Positions 36,701-45,912 of a stretch of 64,000 nucleotides of DNA are shown piece after piece. Under the pieces are notes generated by a model that saw only the letters and a program-made list of their open reading frames with translations, did not search any database and was not told the DNA's origin. This stretch comes from Chitinophaga oryzae (GTDB taxonomy: Bacteria > Bacteroidota > Bacteroidia > Chitinophagales > Chitinophagaceae). Both the position numbers and the translations under genes were made by a program. The stretch spans positions 2,914,001 to 2,978,000 of the forward strand of contig NZ_CP051204.2 of the NCBI RefSeq assembly GCF_012516375.2. Reading direction: 5' to 3'. Position 1 is the first letter of the stretch; each line of letters opens with the position of its first letter.

Positions 36701-37627
36701 ATGAAGCTTATTGTAACTGGCTCTTTGGGTAATATCAGCAAACCGCTGACGGAAATATTGGTAGCCCAGGGACACGACGTAACCGTAGTGAGCAGTGACA
36801 GGAATAAACAGGCAGCCATTGAAGCCCTGGGGGCTTCGGCTGCCATCGGCTCCATTGCCGATGTTGATTTCCTTACAGCCATATTCCGGGACGCGGATGC
36901 GGTTTATGCTATGATCCCGCTCAGCTTTACAGAACCGGACCTGGGCGATTATTTACGCCGGATGGCGCGGAACTATGTCCAGGCGTTAAAGATAGCAAAG
37001 ACGAAGCGCGTAGTCGTAATGAGTGGTTGGGTAGCCGATCTGATAAAAGCCGAAAGTGTGGAAAGCGAGTTTGAAGGCCTGGAGGCTTCTATGACCATTA
37101 TGCGTCCCGGATCATTTTACACAAACTTTTATCAGAGCATCGACCTGATCAAAGGGAAAGGGCTGATGGGCAAACTGCTTACGCTGCGCTATTCCGGCCT
37201 TTGGGCATTGCTGACCGGAAAGACCGGCCTGCTGATGGGCAACTATGGCGGAGATGACCGGATCATTTTTGTCTCGCCAAAAGACATTGCCGATGCAGTG
37301 GCCGAAGAACTTGTGTTGATACCAGCGCAAAACACTATCCGGTATGTGGGCAGTGAGGAACTGACCTGTAACGAAGCGGCCCGCATCATTGGAACGGCCA
37401 TTAACAAGCCCTGGCTGAAATGGGTGTTGCTGACAGATAAAGCCATGCTGCAGGGGTTAAAAATGGCTAACGTGCCCGGAAAGCTAGCCGAAACTTTAGT
37501 GGAGATGCAGGCTGCCATGCACAGTGGCAAACCACTGGAAAATTTTCATCGGAATCAACCGAAAATGGGCAAAGTTAAACTTTCAGCATTCGCAAAGGAG
37601 TTTGCCCAGGCATACCAGCAAAAATGA
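36701..37627 (+). CDS. NmrA-like / NAD(P)H-binding protein
   Basis: 308 residues from the ATG at 36,701; an open frame reaches back to 36,668 inside the preceding gene, but the 36,701 start gives a proper Rossmann start (MKLIVTGSLGNISKPLTEIL). The family typically contains quinone-oxidoreductase-like and redox-sensor proteins of the NmrA type. FVSPKDIADAVAEEL and the MRPGSFYTNF motif are typical. It is coupled to the upstream epimerase gene (1-bp gap) and followed 12 bp later by the AraC gene, so all three are probably one operon. Confidence 0.85.
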   Translation: MKLIVTGSLGNISKPLTEILVAQGHDVTVVSSDRNKQAAIEALGASAAIGSIADVDFLTAIFRDADAVYAMIPLSFTEPDLGDYLRRMARNYVQALKIAKTKRVVVMSGWVADLIKAESVESEFEGLEASMTIMRPGSFYTNFYQSIDLIKGKGLMGKLLTLRYSGLWALLTGKTGLLMGNYGGDDRIIFVSPKDIADAVAEELVLIPAQNTIRYVGSEELTCNEAARIIGTAINKPWLKWVLLTDKAMLQGLKMANVPGKLAETLVEMQAAMHSGKPLENFHRNQPKMGKVKLSAFAKEFAQAYQQK

Positions 37628-37639
37628 TTACCTTGTATC

Positions 37640-38566
37640 ATGAGCAATACATCGCTTCTTCGTTTCAGCGCAATCAGTGAGTATCATTGTGCCGCCGGCC
37701 TGCCCAAACCGGCGCACCCGCTGATCAGTGTTGTCCGCTTGGAAAATGTCAATATGCCCATTGCCGAGATCCCCTTCCGCCTGGTCGGTGATTTTTACTG
37801 GATCTCGATGAAAAGGAAGCAGCATATTAAATTCCGGTACGGTCAGCAAACCGGCGGATTTGATGAAGGCGTGTTGTTCTTCATGTCACCCGGTCAGTTG
37901 TTTGGCGTGGAAAGTGTGGAGCATGCGGCGGATTTTCAAAAGCCCGAAGGCTGGATGATCCTGATCCACCCTGATTTTTTATGGAATACATCGCTTGCCA
38001 AAAATATCAAGCAGTACGAGTTCTTCAGCTATTCAGTGAACGAAGCGCTGTATCTTTCCGAAAAGGAAGAATTGATGCTTACCGCGATCGTGAATCAGAT
38101 CGAACACGAATACAGCACGGCTATTGACCACTTCAGCCAGGATGTGATCATTGCACAATTGGAGTTATTGTTAACCTATTCTCAACGGTTCTATCAGCGG
38201 CAATTTATTACCCATAAAAAAGCCAATCATGAACTGCTGACACGCCTGGAAAATTACCTGAGCAGTTATTTTAACAGCGGTGCTTTAGCAAGCCAGGGCT
38301 TGCCAAGCGTAACGCGTATCGCCGAAACATTGAACATTTCGCCAGGTTACCTGAGCAGCATCCTCAAAACGCTAACCGGGCAAAACATGCAGCAACACCT
38401 GCACCATAAACTGATAGAGCTGGCCAAGGAAAAACTCACCACCACCAACCTCAGCATCAGCGAGATAGCTTATGAACTCGGATTTGAGCACCTGCAGTCC
38501 TTCAGCAAATTGTTTAAAACGAAGACCAACCTGTCGCCGCTGGAATTTCGGACGTCATTCAATTGA
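37640..38566 (+). CDS. AraC family transcriptional regulator
   Basis: 308 residues. The N-terminal ligand domain (GVLFFMSPGQLFGVE) is followed by two C-terminal HTHs: TRIAETLNISPGYLSSILKTLTG and LSISEIAYELGFEHLQSFSKLFKTKTNLSPLEF. It lies 12 bp after the NmrA-like gene and likely autoregulates the three-gene reductase set. Its 3' end overlaps by 12 bp the open frame on the opposite strand at 38,555. Confidence 0.88.
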   Translation: MSNTSLLRFSAISEYHCAAGLPKPAHPLISVVRLENVNMPIAEIPFRLVGDFYWISMKRKQHIKFRYGQQTGGFDEGVLFFMSPGQLFGVESVEHAADFQKPEGWMILIHPDFLWNTSLAKNIKQYEFFSYSVNEALYLSEKEELMLTAIVNQIEHEYSTAIDHFSQDVIIAQLELLLTYSQRFYQRQFITHKKANHELLTRLENYLSSYFNSGALASQGLPSVTRIAETLNISPGYLSSILKTLTGQNMQQHLHHKLIELAKEKLTTTNLSISEIAYELGFEHLQSFSKLFKTKTNLSPLEFRTSFN

Positions 38567-38830
38567 AGTGGCCCGGATACGCTGCAGGACTGCCTGGAAT
38601 ACCCCCAATCGATTAACTTGCCAATAAGTCGGGCTGTAATAGCGCAACAGGTCCATGGCCGGGGAAACATTTATAGTCGCTTCATCATTTAAAGCGCAGC
38701 TGACTAAACTATCTGTTACATCATTATAACTACAGTTGTAGTCCGTCTTGAATACACCATCACATTCCACAGCGCCATCCGGCTTGCCCGTTTTCTCTAA
38801 TTTTAAACTGCCCGATTTTTCGGTACAAGG
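38555..38830 (-). pseudogene. Fragment of an unidentified coding frame next to the integration site
   Basis: A 91-codon open frame without an ATG runs from an upstream stop at 38,831-38,833 to 38,555. It contains three Cys in a CDGVFKTDYNCSYNDVTDSLVSC stretch-like arrangement (C23, C32 and C45 of the fragment) and an LLRYYSPTYWQV segment, so composition is protein-like. It starts about 20 bp from the partial tRNA-Pro copy at 38,853 and so was probably truncated when segment A or an older element integrated. No family recognised. Confidence 0.3.
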
Positions 38831-38852
38831 TCATAAGTGCTTGATTTTGCTC

Positions 38853-38899
38853 GTCGGGACGACTAGATTCGAACTCGCGACCCCTTGCACCCCATGCAA
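38853..38899 (-). repeat. Partial tRNA-Pro copy (left attachment site of segment A)
   Basis: 47 bp identical, apart from one base, to 57,770-57,816 (3' half of tRNA-Pro: T arm, acceptor 3' strand, variable loop and anticodon stem-loop). Even the sequence further left, AAGTGCTT at 38,835 and a 10-bp spacer, matches the right arm of the tRNA terminator. The 5' half of the tRNA is missing, so it cannot be functional. Confidence 0.9.
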
Positions 38900-38998
38900 A
38901 TGGATATAGAATATAAATAGCTCAAGTTGAATATATTTATATTGATAAATAGCTAATTAAATATTATAATTTATGTAATTTAAATCTGGCTAAATTAT

Positions 38999-39047
38999 TT
39001 TGGCCTATCTGTAGAGGATATTGGGAGGATACTGGGGCGATACTGAG
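38999..39047. repeat. Putative integrase arm-type repeats, left end of segment A
   Basis: TTTGGCCTATCT followed by three imperfect direct repeats: GAGGATATTGG (39,014), GAGGATACTGG (39,025) and GCGATACTGAG (39,037). The same 12-mer and related repeats lie at the same distance (~100 bp) inside the att copy of segment B at 54,492. The remaining 38,900-39,290 gap is AT-rich and has no gene I support. Confidence 0.5.
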
Positions 39048-39295
39048 AGTGATTATGGGGGATTTGGGTTGACGAGCAACGGTATTTATCAACCACAAAC
39101 CTTTTCTTACAATCATATAATGTAAAAAATCTATTTATTGAAAGAGTCGAAGCTTCGCTGATGCCTATATATCCTTTTGCTCACAGGTTAACCACTTACC
39201 GGGGAACTCAACAGTTCATTAATTGCGGATTATTGTATTACTCCGGAATTATAATTATCATTGCTGATCAATCAAGGTTTTTATTAGCGAAATCG

Positions 39296-39889
39296 ATGGC
39301 AATGGGTGGTTCCCCTAAAGACAATGGAAAGCTTTTAGCTGATATTGCTCGGCGAGATCAAAAAGCTTTCCGTATGATCTATGATACTTACGGCAAGAAG
39401 GTATACACCTACGCTTTACAGTTGCTGCACTCGGAGACAGAAGCGGAAGAAATGGTGCAGGATGTTTTTTTGAAGCTCTGGCTCATGGGCGATCGCATCC
39501 TTGAAATAGGAAACCTGGAATCCTATCTGCGGACAACAACGAAACACCGGTCTTTAAACGTGCTGCGCAGGCTCGTGCTCGAAGGGAGAATGGAAAAAGC
39601 CCTTGGCCAGGAATGGAAGGAGGAAAATACTGAGATGGAAGATGAAATTCTTATTCAGGATGTACGCGATATACTCAACCGTGCCATCGAATCTTTACCC
39701 AAACAACAGAAGGAGGCCTATATATTATGTCAACAACGGGGATTAAAATATGAGGAGGCCGCTCAACAACTGAACCTTTCCCCTTTGACTGTACAAACCC
39801 ATGTTAAACGTGCGCTGAGGTCCGTGCGCGCTTTCGTCAAAGCTAATACCGACATAGCGGCCATTTTGATTATATTAAAGCTGGTCTGA
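39296..39889 (+). CDS. ECF RNA polymerase sigma factor (segment A)
   Basis: 197 residues from the ATG at 39,296; the open frame extends further back to 39,161 but the added stretch is not sigma-like. Region 2 is DQKAFRMIYDTYGKKVYTYALQ to VQDVFLKLW; region 4 is LPKQQKEAYILCQQRGLKYEEAAQQLNLSPLTVQTHVKRAL. It is paired with the FecR-type anti-sigma factor gene 165 bp downstream and with an STN-bearing SusC, giving the classical cell-surface signalling set: ligand binding at SusC, FecR release, sigma activation of the operon. Confidence 0.9.
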   Translation: MAMGGSPKDNGKLLADIARRDQKAFRMIYDTYGKKVYTYALQLLHSETEAEEMVQDVFLKLWLMGDRILEIGNLESYLRTTTKHRSLNVLRRLVLEGRMEKALGQEWKEENTEMEDEILIQDVRDILNRAIESLPKQQKEAYILCQQRGLKYEEAAQQLNLSPLTVQTHVKRALRSVRAFVKANTDIAAILIILKLV

Positions 39890-40054
39890 TTATTTTCCGG
39901 GTTTATTCCTTCTCTGACGGGCTTTTATCCAGGCAAATGCGGCTTTTTAAACCGGCCATAAATATTTTAAAAAAAATCTTCGAACGCTGTACCTCGAACT
40001 TAGGTGCTCAGGTGTCTATATATGAAATAAGCCGCCAAACGGTTCTTCTATCAT

Positions 40055-41218
40055 ATGGATACCAATAACATTGACGCACTGTATAAGCGATATTTGGAAA
40101 AAAACATGTCTCCACAGGAGCTGGAGGAGTTTCGGCTGCTCATACTCGATACCGGTAGAGAAGATATGCTGGACGAGCGAATGGAAAGACATTGGAATGA
40201 ATTAACCGAGGATGCGATGGTTTTTTTGCCGGGAAATAAGGCGGATCAGCTATTCGGCAGGATTATCAGTCAGCCGCTGCCCAAGGCACGGAAGGTAAGG
40301 CTCTTGCCGCGCATCGCCATTGCCGCCGCCGCCGTCGGTATCATCGCTCTGGGCATTTCTCTGTTCTTTACTCCCCATAAATTTAAAGCTGCTATGGAGC
40401 CGGGAAATCAGACACTTGGCGCACCCGGCACGAACAGCGCGACGCTTACCCTTTCTAATGGCAGGGCCATCAGGCTTTCTGATGCGGCCAGTGGCAAACT
40501 GGCAGCGGATGCCGGTGTAGTGATCAGTAAGTCGCCCACAGGGCAGCTTATATATGAGATCAAAGGAAATTCCGGACACGGAGGGATCAATAAACTATCC
40601 ACCGCCAACGGCGAAACTTACCAGGTCCGCCTGCCGGATGGATCCGATGTCTGGCTGAATGCTGCTTCCAGTCTTAGCTACGCGCCAGACCTGTTACGTG
40701 ATGGGAAGCGCTCCGTTCAACTTGAAGGAGAAGCCTATTTCAGCATCACCAAAGACCAGGCGCACCCGTTCATTGTTCAAAGCAAAGATCAGCAGATTGA
40801 AGTGCTCGGCACCCAGTTCAATGTCAATGCGTATGCGGATGAGCCTGTGGTGGCCACGACACTACTTAAAGGGTCTGTGAGCATCACTGCAGGTGGGCAG
40901 AAGAAAAAGATCCATCCGGGTGAGCAGGCGCAATCAAGCGCCGGGCGGCTGGCCGTACAGAAAGTTGAAGTTGACAATATTATTGACTGGAAAAACGGTG
41001 ACTTTGCACTGAATCACGTCGAGTTTAAAACAGCCATGAGAAAGATTGCCAGATGGTACGATATGGAAGTTGTCTATGACCAGGGTGTTCCGGACAACCT
41101 GGAGTCTGGTGGCTGGATATCCAGACAACAGCCGCTATCAGCCGTGCTTAAGTCTATCGAAGCGTCAGGATTGGTAAAGTTCAGGGTTGAAGGCCGAAAA
41201 ATTTATGTAATGCAATAA
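40055..41218 (+). CDS. FecR family anti-sigma factor (segment A)
   Basis: 387 residues. Cytoplasmic N-terminal part (YLEKNMSPQELEEFRLL), one transmembrane helix (~90-110, PRIAIAAAAVGIIALGISLFF), and a periplasmic FecR domain (SDVWLNAASSLSYAPDL, then EGEAYFSITKDQAHPFIVQ and LGTQFNVNAYADEP). The DUF4974-type tail ends in IDWKNGDFALNHVEFKTAMRKIARWYDMEV. It would sense the STN domain of the SusC protein and release the upstream sigma factor. Confidence 0.92.
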   Translation: MDTNNIDALYKRYLEKNMSPQELEEFRLLILDTGREDMLDERMERHWNELTEDAMVFLPGNKADQLFGRIISQPLPKARKVRLLPRIAIAAAAVGIIALGISLFFTPHKFKAAMEPGNQTLGAPGTNSATLTLSNGRAIRLSDAASGKLAADAGVVISKSPTGQLIYEIKGNSGHGGINKLSTANGETYQVRLPDGSDVWLNAASSLSYAPDLLRDGKRSVQLEGEAYFSITKDQAHPFIVQSKDQQIEVLGTQFNVNAYADEPVVATTLLKGSVSITAGGQKKKIHPGEQAQSSAGRLAVQKVEVDNIIDWKNGDFALNHVEFKTAMRKIARWYDMEVVYDQGVPDNLESGGWISRQQPLSAVLKSIEASGLVKFRVEGRKIYVMQ

Positions 41219-41232
41219 TTTAATAGAATAAT

Positions 41233-42150
41233 ATGAAGCGACTTCTTTTTTTTATAATCATCTTTCTGGCGGCCATTTCAACCTTTGCTCAGGAAAATCA
41301 TCCGGTTTCCTGGAAATTCAGTAGTACAAAGATAGCGCCCTTAACTTATCAAATCAAATTGCACGCTTCTGTTCGGGAGCCCTATCACATTTACCCACAA
41401 GGTTCAGCAGGTGGTATGGGAATGCCTACAGAATTTTTGTTTGATGAGGATAACCATGTAGAATTTGTTGGAGAGATGGAAGAGAAAGGAGATGAGCAGA
41501 AAGGTACGGAGAGTCTGACTTATTACGCAAAAGGAGTAACCTTTACACAGATACTCAAACTGAAGTCTGAGAGGAAGACCACTTTAGCCTTTGCCATTAA
41601 ATATATGGCCTGTACCAATCAGATGTGTCTTCCGCCGTCAAAAAAGCACTTTACGTTGGAATTGGATGATCAGGGCAAAGAAGCTGTAATAGTTAAAAAA
41701 GAAGAGGCTGGACCATCTAAAGAGACGGTGGCTTTTGAATATGAGGATTTCAAGATGGCTGACATGGAAGGGAAAACGATAGCTTCTAAAAATATTACTT
41801 CAAAAAATAAGTATACGTTTATTGACTTTTGGGCAAGCTGGTGTGCTCCATGCAGGGCGCAAGGCCGGGAATTGATCCCGATATACAACAACTATAAATC
41901 TAAAGGTTTTGATGTAATTGCGATATCCCTGGATACTGACGTCAAAGCCTGGAAGAAAGCAACGCAGGCTGATGGCTATACCTGGACGAATTTGAGTGAT
42001 CTGAAGGGCTTTGAATCGCCGATCAGTAAAAAATATAACATTATTGCGATCCCCAGAAACCTATTGATTGATCGGAAGGGGAATATTATTGCCATGGACT
42101 TGCATGGTAAGGCGCTGGAAGCCAAACTCGCCGAATTATTTAAGATATAA
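41233..42150 (+). CDS. DsbD N-terminal-like/TlpA fusion thiol-disulfide protein
   Basis: 305 residues with a signal peptide (MKRLLFFIIIFLAAISTFAQ). Residues ~25-150 resemble the DsbD alpha domain, which in DsbD receives electrons from the membrane domain and passes them to partners; the motif is YMACTNQMCLPPSKKHFTLEL. Residues ~165-305 are a TlpA/thioredoxin domain with C204-AP-C207 (FIDFWASWCAPCRAQG) and a cis-Pro region (IIAIPRNLLIDRKG). There is no membrane domain between them, an unusual two-domain exported fusion. It lies 14 bp after FecR and before SusC, so is part of the induced set. Confidence 0.82.
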   Translation: MKRLLFFIIIFLAAISTFAQENHPVSWKFSSTKIAPLTYQIKLHASVREPYHIYPQGSAGGMGMPTEFLFDEDNHVEFVGEMEEKGDEQKGTESLTYYAKGVTFTQILKLKSERKTTLAFAIKYMACTNQMCLPPSKKHFTLELDDQGKEAVIVKKEEAGPSKETVAFEYEDFKMADMEGKTIASKNITSKNKYTFIDFWASWCAPCRAQGRELIPIYNNYKSKGFDVIAISLDTDVKAWKKATQADGYTWTNLSDLKGFESPISKKYNIIAIPRNLLIDRKGNIIAMDLHGKALEAKLAELFKI

Positions 42151-42227
42151 TATAGAGAATGCCTAAGCCTGACTATAAACATAAACCAACCATACATGCA
42201 GGGAAATTACCATAAACCCTAAAAAGA

Positions 42228-42253
42228 ACCAGTCCCACTTAGTTGGGACTGGT
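42228..42253 (+). other. Hairpin between the TlpA fusion and susC
   Basis: 10-bp perfect stem (ACCAGTCCCA / TGGGACTGGT) with a 6-nt loop and no T run. It is either a weak terminator or an mRNA processing/attenuation element ahead of the SusC gene. Confidence 0.55.
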
Positions 42254-42338
42254 ATAGCCTGGAATCAACTAAAAATGTAACTACAGCAGCCTGGTCCGTG
42301 GAAAGTCAAGGCACGCTGTGATCAACCAAACTAAACGA

Positions 42339-45300
42339 ATGTACAAAAATTCTAACAGCTACCTGGGAGCACGCAATCCTCTCAGGTTTAAAATCATGTG
42401 GATAATGCGATTTACCACCGTCATACTAATAGCATCTATTATGCAGGTCAGTGCTTCCACATTCGGCCAGCAAATCACCATCGACCGGAAAAATGCTTCT
42501 TTAGAGTCGCTGATAAAAGAAATACGGGCGCAAAGCAGCTATGATTTCTTTTATGACGGGAAAATAATTCCTAAAAACAAGCTGGTTGACATCAGCTTGA
42601 AAAATGCTGACATCAACGAAGCACTCAAAAAGATTTTGGCTGGCTCTTCACTCAGCTATACCATAGAAGGTAAAATCGTGACCATCCGGAAAAGTATGCC
42701 TTCAATTATTGATAAGGTCACTACTCTGTTTGCTAAGATAGATATAAAGGGAATAGTGGCTGATGAGCAAGGCAAACCTTTACCGGGAGCCTCTGTGTTT
42801 ATCAAGGATTCCGAGATCAGAACGACCACGAATAAAGATGGTGAATTTTTCTTGCAAAATGTGGAAGACAGTGCCACTGTACTGATTGGTTATGTTGGCT
42901 ACCAGCCGGTCCAGCGTACCGCTTCACGCGATATGGGAACAATTCAAATGACGCCTTCAACCAGCAACCTGAAGGAAGTAGAAATTAAATTCAATACGGG
43001 TTACCAGGAAATATCCCGGGAGCGCGCCGCTGGATCGTTTGCGAAGCCAGATCTTAAAGTGATGCTTAACCGGACCAGTACTCCAAATATTTTAACGCGT
43101 TTGGAAGGATTGGTTCCGGGCTTGACTACCCGTGGCCCGGGCGGTTTACTTGTACGCGGCCAGAGCTCTCTGCCAACCGGCGACAACCCCTTAACTACTA
43201 CCAGACCCTTAATTGTAATTGATGGGATTGAATTTGAAGGAAACATTGAACAGGTGAACCAGCAGGATGTTGAAGATATCACCATCTTGAAGGATGCAAC
43301 TTCAGCCTCCATCTGGGGTGCAAAAGCAGCAAACGGCGTCATCGTAATTACCACAAAAAAAGGAAAAGCAGGTGATCGGCTGACGTTCAATTACGACGGC
43401 TATTACGCCTTTCAGGGGCGTCCGGACCTTGATTATGTAAAGCGAATGAATTCGCAGCAGTTTATCGCCCTCTCCAGGGAACTGTTTCCACAATTTTTTC
43501 CATCTTTCCCGGACTGGGAAACTGTTAACACTACCTTTGGAAACCTGCCTCATCTGCAGATACAATATGACCGCGCCCGAAACCTGATTACCCAGGCGCA
43601 GGCGGATTTTAAACTGGACAGTCTGGCCAAACTCTCCAATACCGGTCAGATTGCAGATTTTTTTGTTAGAAACGCAGGCACGATAAACCAGACATTATCG
43701 GTTTCCGGAGGAGGAAAGGTGCATACCTTTTATGGTTCATTAAATCACATTGGTACGCAGAGCAATACACCGGGAGAACAATACAATCAGTACAAAATCA
43801 ATCTGAACAACAACCTGATCATCAATAAGAGAATAACGGCTTTCATCAATGCAGACCTGACCAACACAGTGACCAGAAACAGTAATACCTATAAGGCCGA
43901 CCGTAACATTGTTCCTTATCAAATGTTCAAGGATGCAAATGGCAATCCTCTGAACATTAATTATTTAGGCAACTATAAAAATATTCCCCTTCCGGATTCC
44001 ATCAGGGCCCTCTACCAGTCACTAAGCCGCATCAACCTCGACTATAATCCAGTGCTTGAACAGGACAGGGCTTACAGTAGCAGCAATGGGATTTTTGCCA
44101 GACTGGTCGGGGGAGTCAAGGTAAACCTTTTGAAGGGACTGGATTTCCAGGGTACTTATGGTTATAACCTGGGCAACACCAATACACGGACAGTGAGGCT
44201 GCAAGACAATTATGAAATGAGGACCCAGGTGGTGGAATTTACGCAAGCAGAAGACGCTACAGCCACTCCCGTTTACAACCTTCCACAAATAGGCGGCAGC
44301 TTGATTACCACGACCAGCTCCACCAGGGCCTGGACAATAAGAAACCAATTGGTGTTTAACCGCGATTGGAAGCAGCATCAGTTCACCCTCATGGCAGGAC
44401 AACAAGCCACCAGCAGCACGCCGGTTACTACAACAGCAACTTATTATGGCTGGGAAGATCAGCTGCAAACTTCAAGACCAGTAGATCTGGCACGTTTAGG
44501 TGAAGGAATTAATGGGGTCAGCGGACTGGCAACATTACCCAACAACGTTGGTGGTTCAGAGGGACGCATTGCCAGGACCACTTCCTATTTTGCTAACCTG
44601 GGTTATACTTTCGATAGAAAATATACTTTGAACGCCAGTTGGAGAATCGATGAGAGTAATTTGTTCGGGCGGGATAAATCTGCACAGAACAGGCCAGTTT
44701 ACAGCATTGGCGGTAAATGGGCTTTAGGTAGTGAAGGATTTATGGAAACGGCGACCTGGCTCAGTCAACTGGATGTTCGTATGACCTATGGAATTACCGG
44801 TAATGCCCCTTTTGTGGGAGCGGCAGCGTCTTACGATATCCTGACTGCTCAAAGTGCTCCTAATTATGTGACGGGAGCAGGCTATTTATTAAGTTCCCCT
44901 CGCAACACCAGACTGACCTGGGAAGGCACAAAGGTTTACAATGTTGGTGTGGACTTTTCCATATTTGAAGATCGGTTGAGCGGATCAATTGATGGATATA
45001 TTAAGAAAACAGAAGACCTGATTGGTCAACTGGCCACTTCGCCGCTGTCTGGTTATGACAATGTCATTGGCAATTACGGTAATTTAGATAATAAAGGGAT
45101 AGACATTGGATTGAATTCCATAAACATCAGCACTAGTGATTTTAGCTGGACTACAGGGCTGACCTTTAGCTACAATAAAAACAAATTGACGCTTCTGCGT
45201 CAGAATCCGCCGGTTACAGGAGATGAACTGACTTTGCGGGAAAGGATGGTAGGTTATCCTTTATATACACTCTTCATTTACAATTATGGAGGCTTAAATG

Positions 45301-45893
45301 CTAATGGGGATCCGCAAGTTAGACTTGCAGATGGTACAGTAACCTCCGAAATCAATGTAACTAAACCAGAAGATATTCTTTACGCAGGTACTACCCAACC
45401 CGTCTGGTCAGGTGGGCTTCAGAATAATTTTCGGTATAAATCCTTCAATCTGAGTGCAAGCATAATTTACAGCGGAGGTTATACCATCACCAACAACAGC
45501 AATCCCGCAACAAATGAATCCATTCTCGGTACCAATGGGCTGCCATTGGAATTTTTGAACCGCTGGAAGGTCCCGGGTGATGAGCAAAGAACCGATATAC
45601 CAAGATATGTACCTTCGGGTGACCTGGCAAGTGCCCGCAATATCGGTTACTTTAATCAGTCTCAGCGATACGCCTTAAACGGAGCATATATCAAACTCCG
45701 CGACATCACTTTGTCCTATAGCCTTCCACAAACGTTGGTAAAATCAATTCTTGCACAGGGTGTTTCCTTCCGGTTCCAGGTGAATAATTTATTGTTATGG
45801 ACAGCCAATAAAAACGGCATAGATCCGGAATTTTTAGGAACGACACGGGACGCTCAGGGAACAATCAGTCTGGGTGCACACATTAGTTTTTAA
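42339..45893 (+). CDS. SusC/RagA family TonB-linked receptor with STN domain (segment A)
   Basis: 1,184 residues from the ATG at 42,339 (a GTG at 42,318 is in frame). Long signal region (IMWIMRFTTVILIASIMQVSAS). The STN domain follows (residues ~50-115: ASLESLIKEIRAQSSYDFFYDGK, SLKNADINEALKKILAGSSLSYTI), then CarboxypepD_reg (IKGIVADEQGKPLPGASVFIKD), then the plug (ILKDATSASIWGAKAANGVIVI). The barrel ends in a C-terminal Phe. The STN domain couples ligand capture to FecR/sigma. The SusD gene begins 19 bp after its stop. Confidence 0.93.
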   Translation: MYKNSNSYLGARNPLRFKIMWIMRFTTVILIASIMQVSASTFGQQITIDRKNASLESLIKEIRAQSSYDFFYDGKIIPKNKLVDISLKNADINEALKKILAGSSLSYTIEGKIVTIRKSMPSIIDKVTTLFAKIDIKGIVADEQGKPLPGASVFIKDSEIRTTTNKDGEFFLQNVEDSATVLIGYVGYQPVQRTASRDMGTIQMTPSTSNLKEVEIKFNTGYQEISRERAAGSFAKPDLKVMLNRTSTPNILTRLEGLVPGLTTRGPGGLLVRGQSSLPTGDNPLTTTRPLIVIDGIEFEGNIEQVNQQDVEDITILKDATSASIWGAKAANGVIVITTKKGKAGDRLTFNYDGYYAFQGRPDLDYVKRMNSQQFIALSRELFPQFFPSFPDWETVNTTFGNLPHLQIQYDRARNLITQAQADFKLDSLAKLSNTGQIADFFVRNAGTINQTLSVSGGGKVHTFYGSLNHIGTQSNTPGEQYNQYKINLNNNLIINKRITAFINADLTNTVTRNSNTYKADRNIVPYQMFKDANGNPLNINYLGNYKNIPLPDSIRALYQSLSRINLDYNPVLEQDRAYSSSNGIFARLVGGVKVNLLKGLDFQGTYGYNLGNTNTRTVRLQDNYEMRTQVVEFTQAEDATATPVYNLPQIGGSLITTTSSTRAWTIRNQLVFNRDWKQHQFTLMAGQQATSSTPVTTTATYYGWEDQLQTSRPVDLARLGEGINGVSGLATLPNNVGGSEGRIARTTSYFANLGYTFDRKYTLNASWRIDESNLFGRDKSAQNRPVYSIGGKWALGSEGFMETATWLSQLDVRMTYGITGNAPFVGAAASYDILTAQSAPNYVTGAGYLLSSPRNTRLTWEGTKVYNVGVDFSIFEDRLSGSIDGYIKKTEDLIGQLATSPLSGYDNVIGNYGNLDNKGIDIGLNSINISTSDFSWTTGLTFSYNKNKLTLLRQNPPVTGDELTLRERMVGYPLYTLFIYNYGGLNANGDPQVRLADGTVTSEINVTKPEDILYAGTTQPVWSGGLQNNFRYKSFNLSASIIYSGGYTITNNSNPATNESILGTNGLPLEFLNRWKVPGDEQRTDIPRYVPSGDLASARNIGYFNQSQRYALNGAYIKLRDITLSYSLPQTLVKSILAQGVSFRFQVNNLLLWTANKNGIDPEFLGTTRDAQGTISLGAHISF

Positions 45894-45912
45894 TTATCAA
45901 ATAAAGTCAGAT

